Shown: piece after piece, positions 54,742 to 63,393 of the stretch | How positions within the stretch are numbered: the stretch's first letter is position 1 | Layout of the letters: every line of letters starts with the position of its first letter | From: Planctomycetota bacterium | Lineage (GTDB): Bacteria; Planctomycetota; UBA1135; GCA-002686595 | NCBI GenBank assembly: GCA_002683825.1 | Contig: NYUD01000038.1 | Coordinates: forward strand, 1-64,000 | DNA length: 64,000 bases | Direction of reading: 5' to 3' | The notes under the pieces: model-generated | The model's input: only the letters and a program-made list of their open reading frames with translations | Told to the model about the DNA's origin: nothing | Databases searched by the model: none | Made by a program: the position numbers and the translations under genes

Positions 54742-55808
54742 TCGACGAACAAGCTCTCTCGACCCGGACGATCCTGCACGGGGAGCCCGATCGCGCCTCG
54801 ACCCTTTTCGGTGACCCGTCGCCCGCGCGCCGTCTTCTGGATGAAGCCCTTGCGCAGGAGGTGGGGCTCGAAGACGTCCTCGATCGTGTCCTCGCTCTCG
54901 CCGATCGCCGCGGCGACGGTCTTGAGGCCGAGGGGGTCGGGATCGGCTTGGGCGAGACAGGCGAGGATGCGCCGGTCCATCTCCTCGAGACCGTTGGCGT
55001 CGACGCCGAGCCGCGCGAGCGCTTCAGAGGCGACCCGGGCATCCACGCTTCGGACCTCCTGGACCTGGGCCAGATCGCGGACGCGGCGCAGGAAGCGGTT
55101 GGCGACCCGAGGTGTACCCCGGCTTCTTTCCGCGACGAGGACGGCCGCATCGGGGGTCAGTTCGACCTCCAGGATCTTCGCGGAACGGGCGAGGATCTCG
55201 ACCAGGTCCTCGGTGGGGTAGGAGGAGAGCCGTTCGAGGAGTCCGAAGCGACCGCGGAAGGGCGCGGACAGGAGGCCCTCGCGGGTGGTGGCGCCGACGA
55301 GGGTGAAGCGCTTCAGGGTCAAGGGCAGGACCCGGGCGTTCGGCCCCTGGTCCAGGGTGAAATCGACCGTGAAGTCCTCCATGGCCGTGTAGAGGTATTC
55401 CTCGACAGCGGCAGGGATGCGGTGCACCTCGTCGATGAAGAGGACGTCGCCGGTGCCCAGTTGCGTCAGGATGCCGATCAGGTCCTTCGGCCGATCCAGG
55501 GCGGGGCCGGCGGTGGCATGCAGGGTGACGCCCAGCTCGCCCGCGAGGATGCGGGCGAGGGAGGTCTTGCCCAGGCCGGGAGGGCCGGAGAAGAGTACGT
55601 GCTCGAGGGCCTCACTGCGGCCCTGGGCCGCCTGGAGGGCGATCCTGAGGTTGCCCACCACCCGGGCCTGTCCGACGAACTCCGCCAGACCCCTCGGGCG
55701 CAACTCGTTCTCATACTCCTGCTCGCGGGGTTCGGCAGTTTTGGCGGTCAGGCCCTTCGGGACATCCGCGAAGGCCTGGCGGTTGAGGAGAGGGTCGGAG
55801 GTGCACAC
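54738..55808 (-). CDS. ruvB: Holliday junction branch-migration helicase RuvB
   Basis: The AAA+ motor that drives Holliday junction migration with RuvA. About 356 residues from GTG 55808. Landmarks: LRPRGLAEFVGQARVVGNLRIAL, Walker A SGPPGLGKTSLARIL, Walker B VLFIDEVHRIPAAVEEYLYTAMEDF, sensor-1 LVGATTREGLLSAPFRGRFG, arginine-finger region RGTPRVANRFLRRVRDLAQ, and the winged-helix tail LGLKTVAAAIGESEDTIEDVFEPHLL. The frame is open to 56327, but conservation begins only just after 55808. GTG is the best nearby start, without a clear ribosome-binding site. No ruvA or ruvC nearby. Confidence 0.95.
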   Translation of the reverse strand: MCTSDPLLNRQAFADVPKGLTAKTAEPREQEYENELRPRGLAEFVGQARVVGNLRIALQAAQGRSEALEHVLFSGPPGLGKTSLARILAGELGVTLHATAGPALDRPKDLIGILTQLGTGDVLFIDEVHRIPAAVEEYLYTAMEDFTVDFTLDQGPNARVLPLTLKRFTLVGATTREGLLSAPFRGRFGLLERLSSYPTEDLVEILARSAKILEVELTPDAAVLVAERSRGTPRVANRFLRRVRDLAQVQEVRSVDARVASEALARLGVDANGLEEMDRRILACLAQADPDPLGLKTVAAAIGESEDTIEDVFEPHLLRKGFIQKTARGRRVTEKGRGAIGLPVQDRPGRESLFVD

Positions 55809-55850
55809 CTCCGGATAGACTAGCCCCTGAGGGGCAACGTTCCACCTTCC

Positions 55851-55878
55851 TTGACAGGCCCGGCCCCCCGCATAGACT
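55851..55878 (+). promoter_or_regulatory. sigma-70-type promoter
   Basis: TTGACA (55851-55856), 16-bp spacer, TAGACT (55873-55878). The -35 box is a perfect consensus; the -10 box matches four of six. It points toward the lipoprotein pair and would give a ~330-nt leader. The overlap with the ruvB upstream region is minor. Confidence 0.5.
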
Positions 55879-56072
55879 GGCGTCGGCCCTGTTTGTGGCT
55901 CCCGTGTGGCGCCTCGGACCCGTTCTCCGGACGGGCGGTGCAACAGCGCACACGCTCGCTCTCTCGAGATCGCGCATGCGGGCCCATGGAAAGCAGAGTA
56001 TGCCCTGATGAGCCTCCGTAACCTACTAATTGTCAAGGGGTAACGGTTGTACCTCAGGTTGCCTCCGGCCGC

Positions 56073-56088
56073 TGGCACAGCGCTTGCA
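56073..56088 (+). promoter_or_regulatory. sigma-54 (RpoN) promoter upstream of the tandem lipoprotein genes
   Basis: TGGCACA-GCGC-TTGCA, preceded by C, fits the YTGGCAC-N5-TTGCW consensus, with the invariant GG (56074-56075) and GC (56086-56087) separated by exactly 10 bases. The start would lie near 56099, about 115 bp before ATG 56215. It implies activation by an enhancer-binding protein not encoded in this window. Confidence 0.75.
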
Positions 56089-56214
56089 AATACCTCCGTA
56101 CTCCAGCTCCTCGGCCAGCGGCCCCGCGTCGGACGTTCTCGGCGGTCGGTCCCTCGGAGTCGGGAGGCTGATCGCCAGCACGTGATCCAAAGGAAGAACT
56201 CAAGAAGCCCTGCC

Positions 56215-59200
56215 ATGAATCTCCGTTCGACCCTGCCCCTTCTCGGTCTCGGCGTGTTCTTTCTTTCCGCCTGTGGCAGCTCGACTTCGACGACACAAAG
56301 CGTCTTCGAGATCACGGAGGCCTCCAATGGTTTCGGGCGACTCCTGCCCTACACCATCCCCGTCGCCAACAGCCTGGGGTTGCCGACCGCGGAAGTGATC
56401 GAGATTCGCAATATCGAGGATTTGCTCGACAACCTGACCCCGGCCAATCCGATCAATGCGCCGACCGAATGGCGGACCACAGCGATCCTGCCCAACAACG
56501 TCTCGGGCAATCACTTCATCTACGTGCGCTTCAACCGGAACCTCGACGTGGCCTCGATCCTGAGCGGCGCCGGGGGCAGCAACACGCTGCTGGGGAGCAT
56601 CGGAGTCATACGGGTGATCGACCCGAGCACGGTCGAGCCCCTGTCCGGTATCGGCTTCGTAGGTGGCCGGACCTTCGGTCCCGGTCTGGATCCCGATAGC
56701 CCCGGTGACCTGCTCCTCGAAAGGTGGGTTTCACGCTCGCCCCAGGGCGCGCTCACGGCCGAGGACTTGGACGGTGCCGAGCCCGGTCTGGGCTTCCCCG
56801 GAACCCAGGGTGGATTCGCCGGCGACAGCGTCCTGGTCGACAACAACACATTTGTGTTCGTGGCGGATACCGATGGGGACCTCACCACCCACGAGACCTT
56901 TCCGGACAACGCCCAGATCCAGTTACGGATCGGCACCAGCGTTCTCTCCATCGGCGGCGAGAACCTGGCCGAGACGGGACTCGCCGCCTCGACCGTCGGA
57001 CCCGATCAGGTCGGCCCCGAAGTCCAGGTCTCCGGCTCTTTGCAGACGCCGCTCACGATCCCCAGCGACGGGGACATCGACGTCGATCCGAGGACAAGCA
57101 TCGAGATCACCTTCACCGAACCCATTCAGTTGCTCACGGTCGGCAGCCTGGACGACGGGACGCCACCCAGCGTCACCGGGGCCGTCCTGCTGGAGTTCGG
57201 GCCCTCGACGGGAAAGGTCGGCGTGCCTTTCCACGTGCGGCCCTTTTCGATGCTGGACCTCTCGCGCCTGGAGTTGACCCCGGTCTTCCCCTTCCCGGGT
57301 TCGGGCCCCGTGCTCCCTGGCTCCGAGATGGATTGCGGAGGTTTCTCCGTCATCGACCTGAAGGTGAACACGGCCCAGTTCCAGGATCTGTGTGGGAACG
57401 CCAACACCCTGGCGCCGGGCGCGAGCTTCACGACGGGCACCGGGTCGGGGCTCGTCAACGCTCCGATCACGCCCGAGGCGATTTACATCGGGCGTAGGGG
57501 CTCGAATCCGGGGATCTCGATCATCGACCTGAACGGATTCGGGGGCGGTACGGGAAACCCGACCTACGACCAGGAGACGCCCATCGTCCAGGGCAGCACC
57601 AACTATCCAAACAACCCCAACGTCGCCCTACAGGGTGCGGCTCTCATACCTCCGCTCGCCCGGGGCACCTGTACGTTCAACGGCGGGTCCCAGGGGCCGA
57701 TGACGTTGACCCGCGACTCGAACCTGAACACTCTTCTGGCGACCTTTCCGGTGCTCGAATCGATCGAAGACATGGCGATCGGGCACTCCCTGGACATGAC
57801 GTTCAACAACGCCTCCCCCTTCGGATGTCAGGCCGGTGGAGGAAACATCTGTGCCCTGACCGGTCTCAAGCGGGTGTTCGTGGCTTTCGGTACCGCGGGC
57901 ACCCTCACGCAGTCCGCTGCCGCCATTGCATCCTTGACCATCATCGGTGCCGAAAACCTCGCGTCCTTTGCACCGCACCCCAATCCTCCGCCGATCGTCT
58001 TCCCGCCGCTCTGCACCTCGCCCTTCATCGCGAGTCAGGAACCGACATCGGTCGATTCGACGGTCGCATCATCGAACCAGCTCGTGCCGGGCAGCAATCG
58101 ATTCGGCGACCCCTCGATCAACCAGCCGCCGCAGAACATCCTGGCGGCGGTCCAGACCGCTTTCTTCCGCGGGCCGAGTCCGCCCTGGCCCCAGGCGTCC
58201 CAGTGCAACGCCATAGGCGCGGGGGCCCTGCAAACCGTCTGGTACAACATGCGCCAGCAAATCGGCCAGTTTCTCTACGTGGTCGACCGCGTGGGGGGCG
58301 AGGTCGTGGTGCTGAACTCGAACCGCTTTACGTTGATCGATCGCATTCGCCTGCCGGACCCGACGTCCCTGGCCATGTCGCCCAACCTGGATCTCCTGGC
58401 GGTGACCAATCAAAGGGCCGACCTCGTTTCGTTCATCAACATCAACCCGGGCTCGGCCCGCTTTCACGAAGTGGTGCGCACCACCCGCGTTGGGACCGGT
58501 CCAACGGGCATTGCCTGGGATCCGGGCAACGAGGACATTTTCGTCTGCAACCAAGGCGGGGGTACGGTGTCGATTTTGTCGGCCTTCACGCTCAATGTTC
58601 GCAAGACCCTTCTCAACCAGATTTCGTCGCCGATCGACGTGGCCATCACGCCGCGCCAGTTCGGCTTCGGCCTCAACCGCGGTGTCTACTTCGCCTACAT
58701 TCTGAACCAGAACGGCCGGGTGGCCTTCTTCGAATCGGGACCAGACGGTGTCAATGGTTTCGGCTTCGACGACGTGATCGCCACCTTCCCGATGGTCTTC
58801 AATCGGCCGAAGGCCATTCAGCCCTCGTTGTCGGAGCTCAACTCGGCGGTCTGGATCGCGCACGAGAATCCGCTGGACCTCGAGGGCAACCAGACCGGAC
58901 AGTCAGGTGGTGCCATCTCCCTGGTGGGTGTCACAGGAGGGATCTCGGGAATCATCCCGTTGACCTTCGGCGCATTCTTCGATCCCTCGCTGCGGGATCT
59001 CGAGATCGGCATTCGGGCCGCCACCGGCGAGGGTTCCCTGGGTCTTTCGGGGGTGCCGGTCGACATCGCCTACGACAACCTCGTCAACAATAGCGCCCTG
59101 GCCAATTTTTCCTCGCCGTTTTCCTCCGGATCGCCATTGCCTTACAACGGCAAGTCCATCGTCAAGGCCGGCGGGCTTCAAGCGGAGTTTCCGCAGTTCA

Positions 59201-59352
59201 TGTTCCTTCCGATCCCCGGAGAAGGTCTCGTCGATGTGATCGAATTCGAGACAGGTACGCTCCGGCGCTTCGACACGAACGTGTTCGAGTCCGGGGTTCA
59301 GTCCTTGAGCGTTCCCAACGCTAACATCGTGGTCGACTACTTCCGTCAGTAA
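56215..59352 (+). CDS. large lipoprotein with SbsA-type Ig domain and YVTN-like beta-propeller (paralogue 1)
   Basis: About 1045 residues from ATG 56215, with lipoprotein signal LPLLGLGVFFLSAC (Cys about residue 20). The N-terminal third carries SbsA/Big_5-like features (GNHFIYVRFNRNLDVASIL; DVDPRTSIEITFTEPIQLLTVG; LCGNANTLAPGASF). The middle has Cys-containing segments (GTCTFNGGSQGPMTLTRDS, FGCQAGGGNICALTGLKRV). The last ~350 residues read as a YVTN-type propeller (RFTLIDRIRLPDPTSLAMSPNLDLLAVTNQRADLVSF; PTGIAWDPGNEDIFVCNQGGGTVSIL). It ends VVDYFRQ. The next gene is a clear tandem paralogue 27 bp downstream. Probably a surface-exposed scaffold or ligand-binding protein; role unknown. Confidence 0.8.
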   Translation: MNLRSTLPLLGLGVFFLSACGSSTSTTQSVFEITEASNGFGRLLPYTIPVANSLGLPTAEVIEIRNIEDLLDNLTPANPINAPTEWRTTAILPNNVSGNHFIYVRFNRNLDVASILSGAGGSNTLLGSIGVIRVIDPSTVEPLSGIGFVGGRTFGPGLDPDSPGDLLLERWVSRSPQGALTAEDLDGAEPGLGFPGTQGGFAGDSVLVDNNTFVFVADTDGDLTTHETFPDNAQIQLRIGTSVLSIGGENLAETGLAASTVGPDQVGPEVQVSGSLQTPLTIPSDGDIDVDPRTSIEITFTEPIQLLTVGSLDDGTPPSVTGAVLLEFGPSTGKVGVPFHVRPFSMLDLSRLELTPVFPFPGSGPVLPGSEMDCGGFSVIDLKVNTAQFQDLCGNANTLAPGASFTTGTGSGLVNAPITPEAIYIGRRGSNPGISIIDLNGFGGGTGNPTYDQETPIVQGSTNYPNNPNVALQGAALIPPLARGTCTFNGGSQGPMTLTRDSNLNTLLATFPVLESIEDMAIGHSLDMTFNNASPFGCQAGGGNICALTGLKRVFVAFGTAGTLTQSAAAIASLTIIGAENLASFAPHPNPPPIVFPPLCTSPFIASQEPTSVDSTVASSNQLVPGSNRFGDPSINQPPQNILAAVQTAFFRGPSPPWPQASQCNAIGAGALQTVWYNMRQQIGQFLYVVDRVGGEVVVLNSNRFTLIDRIRLPDPTSLAMSPNLDLLAVTNQRADLVSFININPGSARFHEVVRTTRVGTGPTGIAWDPGNEDIFVCNQGGGTVSILSAFTLNVRKTLLNQISSPIDVAITPRQFGFGLNRGVYFAYILNQNGRVAFFESGPDGVNGFGFDDVIATFPMVFNRPKAIQPSLSELNSAVWIAHENPLDLEGNQTGQSGGAISLVGVTGGISGIIPLTFGAFFDPSLRDLEIGIRAATGEGSLGLSGVPVDIAYDNLVNNSALANFSSPFSSGSPLPYNGKSIVKAGGLQAEFPQFMFLPIPGEGLVDVIEFETGTLRRFDTNVFESGVQSLSVPNANIVVDYFRQ

Positions 59353-59379
59353 TCTCCCCTGGCTCATCCAGCTTTCGTC

Positions 59380-62300
59380 ATGCTGCACTCGAAGACACTC
59401 GTCGCCATTGCGCTCGGTTCCTTCCTCCTTGCCTCCTGTGGGGCCGGGGCGAACGCAACCACCAATCCGGATGGAACCAACGAGGGCGGCGGCATGACGC
59501 TGCTCGGGGTTTCGAATGGTTTTGGGGGGCTTCTGCCGCACCGAATCGCGGTTGTTGGTCCGGGCGGAATGCCGTCCTCGGCGATCATCGACATTACCGA
59601 GATCGATGACCTGCTCTCGAACCTCACGCCGACGAATTTGATCATGCCGGTGACGGAATGGCCCGTCGAGACGATCCTTCCCAGCAACATTCAGGGCAAC
59701 CACTTCATCTACGCGCGCTTCAGCCAAGACATCGATGTCGAGTCGGTGTTGAACAAGTCGGTCGCCGCTGGGGTGGACAACAACCTGACGGGGAGCATTT
59801 CGGTTCTGATGGTCGATGCCCTGCTCGGCGTGACCGTGCCCGTGCGCGGCGTCGGTTTTGTGGGCGGGAAGACCTACGGTCCGACGGTCGACCCGGACAA
59901 TCCGACGGCATACCTGCTGGAAGAGTGGGTCCGCGGGTTGCCCGGCCAGGGGGCGAATGCCGCCCAGGCGGTCAACGGTCAATTCCCCGGGAGAGGTTTT
60001 CCGGGAACCCCCCTCCCCGACGGTAGCGAAGCCGGATTCAACGGTGCGGGAGATCTGGTGCGTGACAATGTGTTTTGCTTTGTCGTCGACGCCGATGGCG
60101 ATCTCTCGACCTATGAGTCCTTCCCCGCCGGCCTTCAGATTCAGCTGAAGATCTCCGATGCCGTGTTTTCGCAAATCGGCATGGGCTTGGCCGAGCCGGC
60201 ACTCGCCTCCTCGACCGTCGGTGCCGACATGACTCCGCCCGAGGTCATGGTGGCTGGGGCGAGCCAGGTACCGATCATTCTCCCTGGTAACGGGGAGATC
60301 GACGTCGATCCCGAGACGTTCGTCGAGGTGACGTTCACCGAACCGTTGCAGCTCCTGAGCGTGGGGGCCCTCGACGACGGTACTCCGCCGGCGCTCTCGG
60401 CCTCGGTCATCCTGCAGTTCGGACCGTCGACCAACCAGGTGAACGTGCCCTTCAGCGTGATGCCGCTCTCGGTCTACGACCTCAGCCGCTACCAGCTACG
60501 TCCGACTTACGGCTTCCCCGGTTCGGATCCCCAGACATCGGGTGCGGGTTGCCAGTCCTACTCCGAGGTGCGCGTGATCGTGAACCCCGGCCAGTTGCGG
60601 GACCTGGTGGGGAACGTCAATACGCTGGCCCCTTCGACTAGCTTCGTGACTCGTGCCGGTTCGGGGCTGGTCAATGCGCCTGTCTGTCCGGACACGATCT
60701 ACGTCGGTCGTGGGGGCAGTCAACAAGCGATCTCCGTGATCGACCTGAACGGTTTCGGTCAGGGTACGGGCAACCCCACCTACGCGGGTATATTTGACCC
60801 CATCGTTCAGGGCAACTCGAACTTCCCGAATAACCCGAACCTAGTTGGCCAGGGGGCGACCATGTGCCCGCCCCTCAGTCCAGGGACCTGCACCTTCGAC
60901 GGCGGTTCTTCCGGCGTGTTTACGCTGGTGCGAGACAGCGCCCTGGACGATACGGTCACCGGGTTTCCTACGCTCGAAACGGTGGGGGACATGGTGCTCG
61001 GGCACGCGCTCGATTCCTCCTTCAACAACGCCCAACCGTTCGGCTGTCAGGCCGGCGGCGGCAACATCTGTGCGGCTTCGGGTCTCAAGGCCGTCACCCT
61101 GATCACCGGCGGACCGACCACGGTGCTCCCGGTGAACGAGAACCCGTTCGTCCCGCCCTTCAAGTTCGTGATCGGTGCGGAGAACCTGGTTTCCTGGGCG
61201 CCGCACCCGAACCCGCCGAAGATCATTTTCCCGCCCCTCTGTTCGTCTCCTTTCATCCAGGGGCAGGAGCCTTCGGCGGTGGACAACATCATCCCACTGG
61301 CGGCGGGCGGCAAGGGGCTGACCAACCTGCTGACGCCGGGGCCGTTCCCCCTGGGGTTGCCCGAGATCAAGCTCCCCCCCCAGGGCCTCTTGGCCCTCGA
61401 ACAGAATAACTTTTTCGAAGGCCCCTCGGTGGGGGCGACGAACCTGGCGGCGTGCAGGACATACATGATACGCCAGCAGATCGGCCAGTTCCTTTACGTG
61501 GTCGACCGCGCGGTGGGTGAGGTTGTCGTGTTCAACTCGAACAACTTTCGGATCATCGACCGGATCCGAACGCCGGACCCGACGCGGATCGCCATCTCGC
61601 CGAACCTGAACTTTCTCGTCGTCACGAATCAGCGTGCCGATCAGGTGTCGTTCATCGATGTCGACCCCGGTTCGACGACGTTCCACGAAATCGTCAAGAC
61701 GACCATGGTAGGGTCCGGTCCGACGGAGGTCGTATGGGAGAGTTCGAACGAGGACATCTTCGTTTGCAACGAAGGCGACGGGACGGTCACGATCGTTTCC
61801 TCCTTCAACCTGGAATCCCGGAAGATCCTGCGCAACCAGATCAGCCATCCGATCGCGGTCGTGACCACACCTCGCCAGACCAGCTTCGGCTTTTTCCGCG
61901 GCGTCTACTTCGCCTACATCCTCAACCAGGATGGGCGGGTTGCCATCTTTGAGTCCGGACCGGACGGAATCAACGGAATCGGCTTCGACGATGTCATCAC
62001 CACCCTTCCTTTCACCTTTTTTCGTCCGAAGACGATCCAGCCCGATCTCACCTCCCTCACTTCGGCTATTTGGGTTGTGCATGAGAACCCGGTGGATCAG
62101 GACGGTCTGCCCATCGGTGTCGGAGGCGCGGTTTCCAACGTCGGTATCTCCGGAGGGAATATCGGTCCGGCTCCGCTGGACCCCGGCATTTTCGGCAACC
62201 CTCAGGCACGAGACCTCGAGTACGGCGTGTTCTACTCGCTCGGCGAGGGCCCCGAGGGTCTCTCCGGTATTCCGGTCGATATCGCCTTCGACAATCAGCG

Positions 62301-62580
62301 TAACCTGACCGCGCTCAACAACTTCGCCACGCAATTTGCGCCCGGCATCAACATCTCGATCAACGGCAAGAGCCAGGTGAAGGTCAACTCCGTGGGCGTT
62401 ACCGTTCCGGTCTCCGCGCCCCAGTTCATGTTCCTTGCGGTTCCCTCACCGGGGGTGGTCGATGTGTTCAACATCGGCTCGGGAACGATCGAACGGACGG
62501 ATACGAATCCGTTCGAACCGGGGACGCAGAGCATTCCCGTGTCGAACGTGAACTCGTTGATGGACTATTTCCGGCCCTAG
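59380..62580 (+). CDS. large lipoprotein with SbsA-type Ig domain and YVTN-like beta-propeller (paralogue 2)
   Basis: 1066 residues from ATG 59380. Lipoprotein signal LVAIALGSFLLASC. It aligns along its length with the preceding protein: SNGFGGLLPHRIAV, TEWPVETILPSNIQGNHFIYARFSQDIDVESVL, DVDPETFVEVTFTEPLQLLSVGALDDGTPP, CTFDGGSSGVFTLVRDSAL, FGCQAGGGNICAASGLKAV, RQQIGQFLYVVDRAVGEVVVFNS, PTEVVWESSNEDIFVCNEGDGTVTIV, and the end LMDYFRP. The paralogues have diverged well beyond a recent duplication and have different insert lengths. It lacks a promoter of its own, so it is presumably read from the sigma-54 promoter upstream. Function unknown. Confidence 0.8.
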   Translation: MLHSKTLVAIALGSFLLASCGAGANATTNPDGTNEGGGMTLLGVSNGFGGLLPHRIAVVGPGGMPSSAIIDITEIDDLLSNLTPTNLIMPVTEWPVETILPSNIQGNHFIYARFSQDIDVESVLNKSVAAGVDNNLTGSISVLMVDALLGVTVPVRGVGFVGGKTYGPTVDPDNPTAYLLEEWVRGLPGQGANAAQAVNGQFPGRGFPGTPLPDGSEAGFNGAGDLVRDNVFCFVVDADGDLSTYESFPAGLQIQLKISDAVFSQIGMGLAEPALASSTVGADMTPPEVMVAGASQVPIILPGNGEIDVDPETFVEVTFTEPLQLLSVGALDDGTPPALSASVILQFGPSTNQVNVPFSVMPLSVYDLSRYQLRPTYGFPGSDPQTSGAGCQSYSEVRVIVNPGQLRDLVGNVNTLAPSTSFVTRAGSGLVNAPVCPDTIYVGRGGSQQAISVIDLNGFGQGTGNPTYAGIFDPIVQGNSNFPNNPNLVGQGATMCPPLSPGTCTFDGGSSGVFTLVRDSALDDTVTGFPTLETVGDMVLGHALDSSFNNAQPFGCQAGGGNICAASGLKAVTLITGGPTTVLPVNENPFVPPFKFVIGAENLVSWAPHPNPPKIIFPPLCSSPFIQGQEPSAVDNIIPLAAGGKGLTNLLTPGPFPLGLPEIKLPPQGLLALEQNNFFEGPSVGATNLAACRTYMIRQQIGQFLYVVDRAVGEVVVFNSNNFRIIDRIRTPDPTRIAISPNLNFLVVTNQRADQVSFIDVDPGSTTFHEIVKTTMVGSGPTEVVWESSNEDIFVCNEGDGTVTIVSSFNLESRKILRNQISHPIAVVTTPRQTSFGFFRGVYFAYILNQDGRVAIFESGPDGINGIGFDDVITTLPFTFFRPKTIQPDLTSLTSAIWVVHENPVDQDGLPIGVGGAVSNVGISGGNIGPAPLDPGIFGNPQARDLEYGVFYSLGEGPEGLSGIPVDIAFDNQRNLTALNNFATQFAPGINISINGKSQVKVNSVGVTVPVSAPQFMFLAVPSPGVVDVFNIGSGTIERTDTNPFEPGTQSIPVSNVNSLMDYFRP

Positions 62581-62697
62581 TTCGCCTGGACCCCAGGTCG
62601 CTGGCTGCAAGCCCAAGGAGATGTAGCCACGGGGGGACGTACCAGCGGATCGGCCACATCTCTTTGCGGTGCGTGCCGGCTTGGGTAAAAGAGCCCC

Positions 62698-63393
62698 ATG
62701 CGGGACGCGCGCAAAGTCCGTTCGATGTTTGCTCGGATCGCCGGGCGCTACGACCTCCTCAATCGGTTTCTGTCCGTCGGAATCGACCGGCGCTGGCGTC
62801 GCCGGCTCATCGATCGGGTCGGTGATCTCAAGGGGGTCCGCGCGGTGGATGCCTGCTGTGGTACGGGCGACCTGACCCTGGCCCTGGAGAAGCGCGGTGC
62901 CCGGGTCGTCGGTGTGGACTTCACGCCGGAGATGCTGGCCCAGGCCCGCTTCAAGGGGGCACGCAGTCGGGGTGGTCAGCTTTTTGTCCACGGCGATGCG
63001 CTCGCGCTTCCCCTTCGAGATGGGCAGGCCGACATTTCCACGGTTGCCTTCGGCATTCGCAACGTCGCTGATCGGGCGCTCGGGTTCGCTGAGCTGGCTC
63101 GGGTCGTGCGGCCCGGGGGGCGGGTGTTCGTGCTGGAGTTCAGCATGCCGCACGGGAGGATCCTTGGAACCCTCTATCGTTTCTATTTCACTCGCATTCT
63201 GCCGCGCATCGGCGGTTGGATCTCCGGCTCGCCGGAGGCGTATCGCTACCTGCCCGACACCGTGCTCGAATGGCCCACGCCCGCTGAACTCGCGCTCGAA
63301 ATGGAGGCCGCAGGGCTCGAGCGGTGCGGCTATCAGCTTCTCACCGGAGGTATCGCCTGCATCTCATTCGGAAGGGTCCCTGAGCCGTCATGA
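62698..63393 (+). CDS. ubiE: demethylmenaquinone/2-polyprenyl-benzoquinol C-methyltransferase
   Basis: A SAM-dependent methyltransferase of menaquinone (and/or ubiquinone) synthesis. 231 residues with the UbiE signature VRSMFARIAGRYDLLNRFLSVGIDRRWRRRL, SAM-binding motif I AVDACCGTGDLTLAL, VVGVDFTPEMLAQARFK, and the second signature VAFGIRNVADRALGFAELARVVRPGGRVFVLEFS. Which quinone is used cannot be told here; menG is an equally valid name. The stop overlaps the next ATG (ATGA). Confidence 0.94.
   Translation: MRDARKVRSMFARIAGRYDLLNRFLSVGIDRRWRRRLIDRVGDLKGVRAVDACCGTGDLTLALEKRGARVVGVDFTPEMLAQARFKGARSRGGQLFVHGDALALPLRDGQADISTVAFGIRNVADRALGFAELARVVRPGGRVFVLEFSMPHGRILGTLYRFYFTRILPRIGGWISGSPEAYRYLPDTVLEWPTPAELALEMEAAGLERCGYQLLTGGIACISFGRVPEPS

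Larger units (their letters stand above)
55809..56214 (+). other. regulatory region between ruvB and the tandem lipoproteins
   Basis: About 405 bp, divergent. It contains a sigma-70-like promoter at 55851-55878 and an exact sigma-54 consensus at 56073-56088, both pointing toward the lipoprotein genes. No ORF or tRNA was recognised. The A/T-richer stretch at about 56015-56050 (ACCTACTAATTGTCAAGG) may hold further binding sites, for example for a sigma-54 activator. Confidence 0.55.
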
